A stretch of 64,000 nucleotides of DNA from JAICXG01 sp036825615. Its GTDB lineage: Bacteria; Verrucomicrobiota; Verrucomicrobiia; Chthoniobacterales; UBA10450. The notes under the pieces were generated by a model. The model did no database searches, was not told the origin of the DNA, and saw only the letters and a program-made list of their open reading frames with translations. The translations under genes were made by a program, and so were the position numbers. Shown in pieces: positions 52,092 through 59,767 of the stretch. The stretch spans positions 62,001 to 126,000 of the forward strand of contig DAISXY010000009.1 of NCBI GenBank assembly GCA_036825615.1, read 5' to 3'. How positions within the stretch are numbered: position 1 is the first letter of the stretch; every line of letters starts with the position of its first letter.

Positions 52092-52832
52092 TTACTTCTC
52101 TTCCATCGGCGGCAGCCGCTCCCGGTATTTCCAGATCAGCCAGGGGAGCCGGCGCGCGCTCCAGAAACGCGGGATAAAGATCCGCGGATGGGCAAGCGAA
52201 CGAAAGAGCCAACCTAGGTAGAACTTGTCGGCCCAATCCGGGATGCGCACCTGGTCGCCCGTGAGAAAACCGATCGCCGCCCCGATGCAATGGACCGCTG
52301 GCCGATAATCGAGCCGTTCGAGCAGGTATTGGCCGAGCTGATCCTGAATGCCGCCGCCGACCGCAATGACGATGTGCCGCGGCCGGGCACGCCGGACTCC
52401 TTCGAGCAGGCGTTCGTCCTCAACCGGGCGGCCATATTTCGGCGCGACGTAGACCGCCGAATCGGTCGCCGGCAGATCGCTCCCACGCAAAAACCGGCTG
52501 AGCTTTTCGCGCGAGCGCTCGGTCGCGACGACCCAGAGGACGCTCCCCGGCTGGCGGGTCGAGTCGTGCTCGAGCAGCCGTTTCATGTGTTCGAGGCCGG
52601 AGATGCGCGAAATGGTTTCTCCGGTAAAGAATTTCCAGAGCAAAACCATGAAACCGCTGTCGGCGATCGCGATCTCGGCCTGGAGCAGCGCGCGCCGGTA
52701 ATTTTCGTCCCGGCAAAACGCGACCATCGACGGTGCGGCGGGGGCGACAAGCAAGCCACCGCGGCGGGTGATTTGCTCGACCGCCTCGCGCGAGGTGCCG
52801 CCGAAAAAGTCGAGGCCGAGGATGCGAGGCAT
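52092..52832 (-). CDS. WecG/TagA/CpsF-family glycosyltransferase
   Basis: 246 residues from the ATG at 52832 (MPRILGLDFFGGTSREAVEQ); the frame is open 50 codons upstream but that part is repeat-derived (NSFCLHPSSFILSF). Characteristic blocks are GLLVAPAAPSMVAFCRDENYR, AIADSGFMVLLWKF (about 65-78), RHIVIAVGGGIQDQLGQYL (about 160) and AAIGFLTGDQVRIPDWADKF (about 187-206). Family members add N-acetylmannosaminuronic acid or a related sugar to a lipid-linked acceptor. It lies outside the main locus, near the exosortase, so it may serve a second glycan. Confidence 0.88.
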   Translation of the reverse strand: MPRILGLDFFGGTSREAVEQITRRGGLLVAPAAPSMVAFCRDENYRRALLQAEIAIADSGFMVLLWKFFTGETISRISGLEHMKRLLEHDSTRQPGSVLWVVATERSREKLSRFLRGSDLPATDSAVYVAPKYGRPVEDERLLEGVRRARPRHIVIAVGGGIQDQLGQYLLERLDYRPAVHCIGAAIGFLTGDQVRIPDWADKFYLGWLFRSLAHPRIFIPRFWSARRLPWLIWKYRERLPPMEEK

Positions 52833-52837
52833 GAAGG

Positions 52838-52945
52838 AAAGGATGAAGGATGAAGGATGAAGGCAGAAGGAATTTTTCGGAAAGCGGCCGTAACGGATTC
52901 GCAGAAACGGCCGGGCTTTCAAAACTGAAAACTGAAACGCTGAAA
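52838..52945. repeat. Purine/pyrimidine tract before wecG-like gene
   Basis: AAGGAAAGGATGAAGGATGA, GAAGGATGAAGGCAGAAGGA and AACTGAAAACTGAAACGCTG. It overlaps the upstream reading frame of the gene at 52092, so the 50 extra N-terminal codons there are repeat sequence. Confidence 0.65.
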
Positions 52946-53030
52946 TTGCCCGGCTCACACAGAGACCGGCATGCGGAAGCATGACCCCTCCGGAGGGAAC
53001 TGCTTCCGCAGCTCCAGATCGGTGCCGAGG

Positions 53031-53098
53031 GCGCGTTTCACAGAGACGCGGCTACAACGCACAGGCGTCCTGTTATAGCCACGGCTCTGTGAGCCGTG
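53031..53098. repeat. REP family A, isolated rearranged copy
   Basis: GCGCGTTTCACAGAGACGCG continues to GGCTACA at 53050-53056; a second half begins ATAGCCACGGCTCTGTGAGC near 53075. The halves are in the opposite order to the array at 27491, as at the junction of two neighbouring units. It lies 25 kb from the RAYT. Confidence 0.85.
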
Positions 53099-53147
53099 AT
53101 AAGCGTGCACCACGGTCAGCCCGGCGTGAGCGCAAAGTCTTCTTCGG

Positions 53148-53362
53148 TCATCTGCTGTTCGACGCCCCGCGTCTTCCGCGACTTTCAGCGACGCCGCGCC
53201 GCGAGCCAGCCGCGCAGCCTCGGAGGTGCAAGGAGAGTGTTTCCGCTTCTTCCAACCACTCCAGCTTCTCCCGAAACGTCAGCCGCCGATCGAGAATCCG
53301 GTCGAGTTCGCGGCTTCCTTCCGGCGTCCCCATCTCCAATCAGGTTGGATTGGTTCGTTCAT
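53148..53362 (-). pseudogene. LEWL-motif small partner gene, frameshifted
   Basis: The natural start MNEPIQPDW (ATG at 53362) leads after nine codons to a one-base deletion (DW then EMGTPEGSRELDRIL in the next frame; TGGAGATGG should be TGGGAGATGG). LDRRLTFREKLEWLEEAETL is the conserved block shared with the small gene at 30661. The first codons overlap the nucleotidyltransferase end by 23 nt. Translation as it stands ends early (WRWGRRKEAANSTGFSIGG) or needs a start at the internal ATG 53339. Confidence 0.7.
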
Positions 53363-53851
53363 CGTCCTCTCTTTGGCTCTCTTCAATGTCGATGAGGTCA
53401 TGCGGCCGTCCGGCCTCTTTCTTCATCTCCGCAATGTGGGGAGAGAGACCACCGGCGCGCTCAGACCCAGGCAAACCTCGAGCGCGGGTGCACGAGCCTT
53501 TTCTGCAGCGAAATCAAACGGCTCGTAAACGAAAATGTCCACGGGAGTGCGTCGGTGTTCGTCGGTCCAGAGCTTGAGCGCGATCATCTTTTTGCTCTGC
53601 CGCCAATCTTCTCGCGTCGCGCTATCGGCGAATTCTTCCGGTGTGGCTGGGATTCCGAGGCGATAACCGATTTTGAGCAGCGTGTGAAGTCCAAGGGCTG
53701 CATTCTCGGGAGTGAGCGCCAGAACGATATCAACGCCCCGAGTGAGCCGGACGTAACCATGCGCATTAACGGCTAACTCGCCGACGAGAAGGTATTGCAC
53801 GTGCGCATCGTTGAGGGCACGCACGATCGCTTCCACGCTGCGGACTTCCAT
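53340..53851 (-). pseudogene. Nucleotidyltransferase (AbiEii/MNT-like), frameshifted and active-site altered
   Basis: Paralogous in type to 30870. The signature reads LVGELAVNAHGYVRLTRGVD: the expected second Gly is Glu and the first acidic residue of D-x-D is Gly, so the metal site looks lost. At about 53427 one base is missing: the frame gives VVSLPTLRR and a stop, but with one more G it continues REMKKEAGRPHDLIDIEESQ, the usual C-terminal end of the family, to the stop at 53340. The protein is about 142 residues as read, about 170 if repaired. Confidence 0.75.
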
Positions 53852-54140
53852 TGGCGGACAATGTAAAAGGCAGAAGGATGAAGTAATTATTGGAGGAGCG
53901 GCGTTCTAGCGTGTGCTCTCCTGCGCAAACCGCCGAGCTTGCATTGGCGGCGATTGCGCTGGGGACGCCGCACGCTACACCTCGCGGCGGCGACGGGGCA
54001 GTTCTCAATTTCAGTTTTCAGTTTTCAGGTTTCCCGATTTTCTCCTTCTTCCTTTTACCTTCTGCCTATTTCTTCTATGATCGCGACCCTTGAACTCGGC
54101 CCCGGAAGAGAAGTCAGAAGGAAGAAGGCAGAAGGATGAA
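53852..54140. other. Repeat-derived spacer before the exosortase
   Basis: Contains GAAGGATGAAG words (53868-53882), a TTTCAGTTTTCAG tract (54010-54030), a pyrimidine block to about 54075 and a purine block to 54140. A CGCACGCTACA element with a GGCGGCGAT lead occurs twice (about 53948-53985 and 54150-54195). No independent gene is visible. Confidence 0.6.
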
Positions 54141-56018
54141 GTGATTTTTGGAGCGGCGGCGATCAGCTCCGCGCCTGGACGTCGCACGCTACAAACCAAA
54201 GAGCGTGCGCGACGACTCCGCGCTTCTCGCTCCCTGATTTCCGTTGTTTTCCTCTGCGCCACGCTTGGGTTGCTCTGGTTTATTCTTTGCCGCGACCTCA
54301 GTCTCGAGTGGTCGTCGAACGAACAGTATTCCTACGGCTGGTTCGTTCCCTTTTTCGGCGCGCTTCTCTTCTGGCTGAGAGTTGAAGAAAGGCAGAGAAA
54401 TGAAGGCAGAAGGCAGAAGTGGGCTGCCGCACAACACTTCTTCCTTCTTACTTCTTCCTTCTTACTTTTGCTTCTGTTTCCCGTTCGTCTTTTCGAAGTT
54501 GCGAACCCTGACTGGCGCCCACTCAGTTGGATCCACGCGCTGATTGTTGTCGGCTTTACGCTCCTGGTGATAGGTTATGTCTGCCGACCAGCAGGCTATA
54601 ATCCAGGCGAAGCCGCGGCCGGGTTTTCAACCTCGTCGGCCGAGTCAGGCGGGAAGGCTGACTTCCAGTGGGCGGCGGTGCGGCACTTTGCCTTTCCGGT
54701 TTGCTTCATTCTCGTCGCCGTGCCGTGGCTTACGCCGATCGAAGCGCCCATCGTCCAAGGCCTGATGCGAATCGTGGCGGCGGTCGCGACCGAAACCCTC
54801 ACCCTTTTCGGCATCCCAGCGCAGCTCGAAGGCAGTTTGATCCGAGTGAACAACGGCATCGTCGGCGTGAGCGAAGCGTGCAGCGGGGTGCGTTCGCTCC
54901 AGACTTCGCTCATGATCGGCCTGCTCTTCGGTGAATTGAAACGCCTGACGATTGCGCGCCGGTTTGCACTCGTCGGCGTGGCGCTCGCGATCGCGCTCCT
55001 CGCGAATTTCGGGCGCGCGATTTTCCTCGTCTGGATCGCTGCGACGCAAAGCCTGGCTGCGGTCGAGCGCTGGCACGATTTTGCCGGCTACGCCATCGTC
55101 GGCGCGGTCGTGCTGGGAACCGTGGCGAGCGCGTCAGGGTTGGTCAAAGTAAGAAGGAAGAAGGAAGAAGGAAGAAGTGATAGCAGAAAGGCGGAAGGCA
55201 GAAGGAAGAAGGAAGAAGTAGCTGGGGAAACGGCAAAATCAGAAAGCGAGCAGTCATCCCCATATCAACCTTCATCCTTCATCCTTCATCCTTCTCTCCC
55301 CTTCTTCCTTCTTACTTTTGCCTTCTTACTTCTGACTGAGGTCACCGTCTCCGCCTGGTATCGCTGGCATGAGCGCAAGCTGGTCCCGACCGTCGCCTGG
55401 CGGGTCGATTGGCCCGCATCAGCGCCGCGGTTCCAGGAAGTGCCGGTGGATGAGCACACCCGCGAGATGCTGCGCTACGACGAAGGCCGCGAAGCTTCCT
55501 GGGCGGTGGCCGATGTCGTCAGGCCAGCAGACTTCGGCGCCGAAGTTATTTCGCCGGAGCGAACCGGACGCGCCATTCTTTTTTTCTTTCGTTGGGAACC
55601 GGGCACGGCCACGGTTTTGCGCGCGAGAGCGCATCGGCCGGATATCTGTTTGCCGGCGGTGGGCTGGCGGCAGTCAGGCTCCCCCACCCTGCGCTCCTAT
55701 CGGGTGAACGACACGCTCGCGCTCCCATTTCAGCAGTTCAGTTTTGTGCACAACCATCCCGGCGGCCGCGCACTCTATGCGCAGACCTTTTTCTGTTTGC
55801 ACGAAGACCGGGTTGCGCCCGGCGCAGCCGGTCGCAGCGATCTCATCCCATTCAGTCATTGGAGCATCCCCGAGCGCTGGGCAGCGGTTCGCCAGGGATT
55901 ACGCAACCCGGGCCAGCAGGTGCTGGAATTTGTCCTGCTCTCGCATGTTCCGCTCACCGCCGAGGAGGCGGAGAGCGGCTTCACAAGCCTCGTGCCGAGG
56001 CTTGTGAAGGGGAAGTAA
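54141..56018 (+). CDS. Exosortase fused to EpsI-type domain, with repeat-derived segments
   Basis: 625 residues if GTG at 54141 is the start, chosen because AGAAGGA (in a repeat) lies 4-10 nt upstream; TTG at 54090 is an alternative. Exosortase active-site segments: SEACSGVRSLQTSLMIG (Cys, about 251), NFGRAIFLVW (Arg, about 292) and WHDFAGYAIVG (His). About eight membrane helices. From about 405 a periplasmic EpsI domain (DUF3485): AHRPDICLPAVGWRQSG and FVHNHPGGRALYAQTFFC. It would cleave sorted proteins and attach them to glycan. Two regions, 54378-54476 and 55147-55340, are inverted purine/pyrimidine tracts, coding for basic KKEEGRSDSRKAEG-type and hydrophobic SSFILHPSLPFF-type stretches. 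Confidence 0.9.
   Translation: MIFGAAAISSAPGRRTLQTKERARRLRASRSLISVVFLCATLGLLWFILCRDLSLEWSSNEQYSYGWFVPFFGALLFWLRVEERQRNEGRRQKWAAAQHFFLLTSSFLLLLLFPVRLFEVANPDWRPLSWIHALIVVGFTLLVIGYVCRPAGYNPGEAAAGFSTSSAESGGKADFQWAAVRHFAFPVCFILVAVPWLTPIEAPIVQGLMRIVAAVATETLTLFGIPAQLEGSLIRVNNGIVGVSEACSGVRSLQTSLMIGLLFGELKRLTIARRFALVGVALAIALLANFGRAIFLVWIAATQSLAAVERWHDFAGYAIVGAVVLGTVASASGLVKVRRKKEEGRSDSRKAEGRRKKEEVAGETAKSESEQSSPYQPSSFILHPSLPFFLLTFAFLLLTEVTVSAWYRWHERKLVPTVAWRVDWPASAPRFQEVPVDEHTREMLRYDEGREASWAVADVVRPADFGAEVISPERTGRAILFFFRWEPGTATVLRARAHRPDICLPAVGWRQSGSPTLRSYRVNDTLALPFQQFSFVHNHPGGRALYAQTFFCLHEDRVAPGAAGRSDLIPFSHWSIPERWAAVRQGLRNPGQQVLEFVLLSHVPLTAEEAESGFTSLVPRLVKGK
54378..54476. repeat. Inverted purine/pyrimidine tract in exosortase, first
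   Basis: Left arm GAAGAAAGGCAGAGAAATGA and GGCAGAAGGCAGAAG, loop about GGGCTGCCGCACAAC, right arm CACTTCTTCCTTCTTACTTC and CTTCCTTCTTACTTTTGC. Translated in frame as VEERQRNEGRRQKW and HFFLLTSSFLLLLLF. Confidence 0.82.
55147..55340. repeat. Inverted purine/pyrimidine tract in exosortase, second
   Basis: Left arm AAGTAAGAAGGAAGAAGGAA through AGGCAGAAGGAAGAAGGAAG; right arm CCTTCATCCTTCATCCTTCA and CTTCTTCCTTCTTACTTTTG. It lies between the exosortase core and the EpsI domain, in the linker. Confidence 0.85.
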
Positions 56019-56030
56019 GAAGTAAGAAGG

Positions 56031-56126
56031 ATGAAGGATGAAGTGAAAACAGAATATCTTCGCGAACGGACGACCGAGTTCGCTCTGCGCGTGATCCGAA
56101 CTCTGCGAAGGCGAAGTAAGAATTAA
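56031..56126 (+). pseudogene. Truncated four-helix-bundle gene
   Basis: 31 codons: MKDEVKTEYLRERTTEFALR, then VIRTLRRRSKN and a stop. The RTTEFALRVIR block matches RTTKFALRVIR in the next gene. It is cut by a purine repeat (AAGTAAGAATTAAGAAGGAG) just where the paralogue continues AFVALPKRTEAQ. A partial duplicate of that gene. Confidence 0.75.
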
Positions 56127-56164
56127 GAAGGAGGAAGGAAGAAGTGACACTAGAAGGCAGAAGG

Positions 56165-56521
56165 ATGAATGAAGAAGTGAATGACCTTCGGGTGCGCACA
56201 ACCAAGTTCGCTCTGCGTGTGATCCGCGCGTTTGTCGCTTTGCCGAAGAGAACTGAGGCGCAAGTGCTCGGAAAGCAGATGCTGCGTGCGGGCACGTCGA
56301 TTGGGGCGAACTACCGCGAAGCGCACCGGGCCCGCAGTAAGAGCGAATTCATAGCCAAGTGCGGCGACAGCTTGAAGGAAGCCGAAGAAACCGCCTATTG
56401 GTTCGAACTGTTGGTCCGCGCAAACATTATCCCGCCCGCGCGACTGAAGCCGCTACAGCAGGAACTGCATGAGCTGACCGCGATCTTTGTCTCCATCGTG
56501 AAACGGTCGAAAGGCGGCTAA
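56165..56521 (+). CDS. Four-helix-bundle (S23/IVS-type) protein
   Basis: 118 residues from the ATG at 56165 (an upstream ATG adds seven). VRTTKFALRVIRAFVALPKR, AGTSIGANYREAHRARSKSE and KEAEETAYWFELLVRANI are the family blocks (TIGR02436; first seen encoded in 23S rRNA intervening sequences). Role uncertain; often linked to mobile or dispersed elements. AGAAGGATGAATGAAG just upstream supplies the Shine-Dalgarno from the dispersed repeat. Two broken copies occur at 56031 and 50738. Confidence 0.88.
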   Translation: MNEEVNDLRVRTTKFALRVIRAFVALPKRTEAQVLGKQMLRAGTSIGANYREAHRARSKSEFIAKCGDSLKEAEETAYWFELLVRANIIPPARLKPLQQELHELTAIFVSIVKRSKGG

Positions 56522-56563
56522 TTCCACTTCTTACTTCTTCCTTCTTCCTTCTTCCTTTTCTTC

Positions 56564-58381
56564 GTGCTTGACCCCGACCTCATCGCTCGCCGCCGCCGGC
56601 GTCGCTTTTATCTGAAGCTCGCCGGCGCGATCGCGCTCCTGCTCCTCATCGGCTTCTTCGCTGCGCGGCCGGTCCGCCACGCGATCAAGGGCTGGCAGGC
56701 GCGGCGCCACGCCGAGAGAGCTTTCGCCTTCATCAACGCCGAGAAGTGGGAGGAAGCCACTCGCGAAGCCCGCGCCGCCTACCAATTGCGCCCGGGCGAA
56801 CCGGACGCGATTCGCGCCGTCGCGCGCCTCCTCACCCGCACCCGGTCGCCGGAAGCGCCTGGCTTTTGGAAAGCATTGCGCGAGAAAACGTCGCTCACTC
56901 GCGACGACCTGCGCGAGGAAGCGGGCGCCGCCCTCGCCGCCGGCGACCTCAGTCTCGCTCAGACCGCGGTTGCGCAGTTGTTAGGCAAAAAAGCGGGCGG
57001 ACCCGGCCCGGCCGATTACCTGCTCGCGGCCCAAGTCGCGGCCCAGAACGGGCGGCGCGAACAAGCCCTTGATTTGTTAGGCAAAACGGTTGCGGCGAAA
57101 AACGTGCGCGCCCACGAACAGCTCGGCGCCTCCGTCCTCCAGCTGACCCTCGCCAGTCCCGATCTCCCGCAGGCGCGCGAGATTCAAACCGCAGCCTGGA
57201 CCCGCCTGAGCAACCTCGCGCGCGGACACGACCAGGTAGCGCTCGACGCCCTCGCCATTCTTACCCAGCAAACCCTTTCCTCGCCTAACGAGATCGTGCG
57301 CGACCCCGCCATCATGCCGGAGGAGGAATTGGTTCGCGCCCTCCGTACTCACCCGCTCAGCGGTGTCGCGCAGAAACTGCTCGCGCTCGACCTGGAGATG
57401 CACGCCGACGCGGCGCGACGCGACGCGCTCATCGCACAGGCTATCGCGACGTGGGGCAATGCCGACAACGACACGCTCGTTATTCTTGGCCGCTGGCTCA
57501 ACGGCAAAGGCGAATTCCAGCGCGAGCTCGACACGATCCCGCTCCGCAGAGCGCTTCAGTCGCGTGACCTTTTCCTGCAACGGCTCGACGCCCTCGGCGC
57601 GCTGGGAGAATGGAGCGAGATCAAGCGTCTGCTGATTGCCGATGCCTTCCCGCTCGACCCGGTGATCGAGCGGATGTATCTCGCCCGTTGCAACCAGCAG
57701 TTGGGCGAAATCACCGCCGCGGAAAACAACTGGGATCGCGCCTTCGAAGCCGCCGCGGGTGACCCGCAAAAGCTTCTCACCTTTGCCGAGTATGCAGAGA
57801 AAAATGACGCGACCGAAGCCGCCGCGCGCGCCTACGACACGATCGTGCGCGAAGCGCCCTCGGTCCGCGCGGCGCAGCAGGGGCGGCTCCGGCTTGCGCA
57901 GCGCAGCCGCGACACCCACCGCATCCACGCCATCCTGGTCGAGATGTTGAAACAATGGCCTAACGACACCGCGGTGCAGAATGATGAAGCCTATGTGCGC
58001 TTGCTTTTGGCAAGCGCAAAGGAAGAAGGCAGAAGGATGAAGAATGAAGTGGACAGCGGACAGCTCCCGCGCATCGCGCAGGTTGCCGGGCAGCTTGTGC
58101 AACGCGACCCCGCCAGTCTCCCGCATCGCACCTTACTCGCACTCGCCCGGCTCAGATTGGGCGAACCGGAAAAGGCGCTCGAGGTCTACAACAACATCCG
58201 GATGGCGCCGGGAGCAGCTTCGGCCTCCGCGATTGTCGTCCATGCCGCCGTCCTTGCCGCCAACGGCGAGCGCGAAGCCGCCCGCACCGAAGTCAGTTCC
58301 CTCAAGCCGGACCAACTTTTGCCCGAAGAAGCAGCGATGGTGGAAGAAGTTGGAGGCGGCTCGCCCCCAAGCCGCAACTGA
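56564..58381 (+). CDS. Membrane-anchored TPR protein near exosortase
   Basis: 605 residues, GTG start (MLDPDLIARRRRRRFYLKLA). One membrane helix about residues 17-35 (KLAGAIALLLLIGFFAA), then TPR-like helices: AERAFAFINAEKWEEATREA, ADYLLAAQVAAQNGRREQAL and RLRLGEPEKALEVYNNIRMA. Probably a periplasmic scaffold related to the exosortase/EPS machinery, like PrsT-type TPR proteins in exosortase loci (inference from position and layout). A short AKEEGRRMKNEVDSG segment at 58015-58056 is a purine repeat. No catalytic domain. Confidence 0.75.
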   Translation: MLDPDLIARRRRRRFYLKLAGAIALLLLIGFFAARPVRHAIKGWQARRHAERAFAFINAEKWEEATREARAAYQLRPGEPDAIRAVARLLTRTRSPEAPGFWKALREKTSLTRDDLREEAGAALAAGDLSLAQTAVAQLLGKKAGGPGPADYLLAAQVAAQNGRREQALDLLGKTVAAKNVRAHEQLGASVLQLTLASPDLPQAREIQTAAWTRLSNLARGHDQVALDALAILTQQTLSSPNEIVRDPAIMPEEELVRALRTHPLSGVAQKLLALDLEMHADAARRDALIAQAIATWGNADNDTLVILGRWLNGKGEFQRELDTIPLRRALQSRDLFLQRLDALGALGEWSEIKRLLIADAFPLDPVIERMYLARCNQQLGEITAAENNWDRAFEAAAGDPQKLLTFAEYAEKNDATEAAARAYDTIVREAPSVRAAQQGRLRLAQRSRDTHRIHAILVEMLKQWPNDTAVQNDEAYVRLLLASAKEEGRRMKNEVDSGQLPRIAQVAGQLVQRDPASLPHRTLLALARLRLGEPEKALEVYNNIRMAPGAASASAIVVHAAVLAANGEREAARTEVSSLKPDQLLPEEAAMVEEVGGGSPPSRN

Positions 58382-58776
58382 CAACGAGAAGTGACCAGTG
58401 ACAGGCGATTGCGTTGCCGTCGGCTGTCTCGGGGGAGCGGCTGAACGCTCAGTGGCGCATGAGCCTGCTCGTGGTGCGCCGCGATAGCGCACGCGACACC
58501 CCGCTTTCCCGGCCTTTCGCTTGTGCTTCTACAACCATGTTGTGCGCAACATGACAAAATTATTGTGAAAATAGAGATTGCCCTCCCGCTTGCGCCCCTT
58601 CTAAAACCGGACCCGGTCCGCGACCTGTCTCTCCATAAAATGCAACCTCAAAGCCGCCCCTTCGTTCTCCTCGGTCCTTCTTCCCTGCCCATTCGTCACT
58701 GGTCACTCTTCACTTCGCTCTTCTTCCTGCTCGCGCTCTTGTTACTTGTCGGTCGACACTGATCACTCTTCTTCCT
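58382..58776. other. Non-coding spacer with inverted repeats
   Basis: GAAGTGACCAGTGAC (58388-58402) and its complement GTCACTGGTCACTCTTC (near 58694-58711) are about 290 nt apart, an inverted pair. A perfect hairpin CATGTTG-TGCG-CAACATG is at 58536-58553. The short open frames here lack gene-like features. The promoter of the following small genes may lie in this stretch. Confidence 0.5.
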
Positions 58777-59121
58777 ATGACTACCCTCACGGATCCCTAC
58801 GCGGCCAAATACCGCCGCCGCTTTGCGGCTCTGCTCTTTGCCGTTGTGCTACTCCTCCTTGGCTTGGTCCTGCGGAGTTCGGCAGATGGCGCGCCGCTCG
58901 TCAGTGTCACGTCTCAGCCGTTCTGGAGCACCCTCCCTGTTTTCCAGACGAAGCCTAACGTTTCTTTGTCCTGCTCGCCTCAGCCGGCGTTGCGGTTCGC
59001 GGTCCTGCTCCCGGCGACAGCGGACGCTACACTCTCAGGCTGTCCGCCCATTTTCCTTTCCCGCATTCCGCCTTCCGAGAATTTCCTGATAAATTGGCTT
59101 GACCCATCCGATAGCTCTTGA
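58777..59121 (+). CDS. Small one-helix protein, DPYA family, with QPFWSTL motif
   Basis: 114 residues. MTTLTDPYAAKYRRRFAALL starts with the Asp-Pro-Tyr-Ala motif shared with the next two genes, followed by one membrane helix (about 16-32). Residues 43-62 (VTSQPFWSTLPVFQTKPNVS) match the beginning of the giant protein at 59768 (SVVPQPFWSTLRIFRSEPKV). The rest, with LLPATADATLSGCPPIFLSR, is not recognised. First of a tandem set; the next starts 36 nt later. Confidence 0.65.
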   Translation: MTTLTDPYAAKYRRRFAALLFAVVLLLLGLVLRSSADGAPLVSVTSQPFWSTLPVFQTKPNVSLSCSPQPALRFAVLLPATADATLSGCPPIFLSRIPPSENFLINWLDPSDSS

Positions 59122-59157
59122 TCTGATCGGCCCACAAATTAACCACCCGCAAGCCCC

Positions 59158-59400
59158 ATGACCCCGAAAATCGACCCTTATGCCACCCCCCGTGGTCGCG
59201 CCGTCGACCTGTTTCTCGTTCTCTTCGCGCTCGCGACAATCGTGCTGGCGATTGCGACCGCGCCCGGGCAGGGGCCGAAGCCCGACCCGATTGTAAAAGT
59301 TCCGCCACAAACCGGCGCGGCAGGGCAGGTGAGCTATTCGCCGCTTGCCGGCCGCGATCGCATTGACTCCACGACCAACAACCCGTGGTCACAGCGATAA
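59158..59400 (+). CDS. Small one-helix protein, DPYA family
   Basis: 80 residues: MTPKIDPYATPRGRAVDLFL then a membrane helix (LVLFALATIVLAIATAP) and a short periplasmic tail containing PKPDPIVKVPPQTGAAG and ending NNPWSQR. Shares the (I/V)DPYAT-R-R-V-D start with the gene at 59558. Weak ribosome binding site. Function unknown. Confidence 0.65.
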   Translation: MTPKIDPYATPRGRAVDLFLVLFALATIVLAIATAPGQGPKPDPIVKVPPQTGAAGQVSYSPLAGRDRIDSTTNNPWSQR

Positions 59401-59557
59401 GACCGACCGACGAACGATATTTTATCAATGAGGCTGAATTAAGCCGGCAGCTCCTTTTTTCGTTACCTTAAGAAAATCAAGAATTAGCGGATATTTGGAT
59501 TGACATCGGCGCGCCCTTTTGATTCCATCGGCGCCCACTGGAACCCGGAATCGACCC

Positions 59558-59749
59558 ATGCCACCAAAAGTTGACCCCTATGCGACCGCGCGCGCGCGTG
59601 TCGCCGACGTGGCCCTGATTCTTCTCGTTATCCTGATCGTCGCGCTAACGATTTTCACCGCACCGCGCCATCACTCCTCTGCTCCCGGTGTAACTCCACC
59701 GGCGGCCAACAATGCTGCGGTCATGCTCACTGCGCCCTCCGATCATTAG
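59558..59749 (+). CDS. Small one-helix protein, DPYA family
   Basis: 63 residues from the ATG at 59558; an upstream in-frame ATG at 59519 gives 13 more residues that the paralogue at 59158 lacks. MPPKVDPYATARARVADVAL, then helix ILLVILIVALTIFTAP and tail APGVTPPAANNAAVML. The giant PATR gene begins 18 nt after the stop, so they are probably one transcript. Confidence 0.7.
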   Translation: MPPKVDPYATARARVADVALILLVILIVALTIFTAPRHHSSAPGVTPPAANNAAVMLTAPSDH

Positions 59750-59767
59750 CCGTTCGCTGCTGCCACC

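Noticed and set aside
58523..58762. 79-codon open frame upstream of the DPYA genes
   Set aside because: It starts inside a palindrome, covers the GTCACTGGTCAC repeat and has no gene-like start signal; treated as spacer.
59490..59530. TTGACA box before the third DPYA gene as a sigma-70 promoter
   Set aside because: TTGACA is followed at proper spacing only by TTCCAT, a poor -10, and promoter consensus in this phylum is not well defined.
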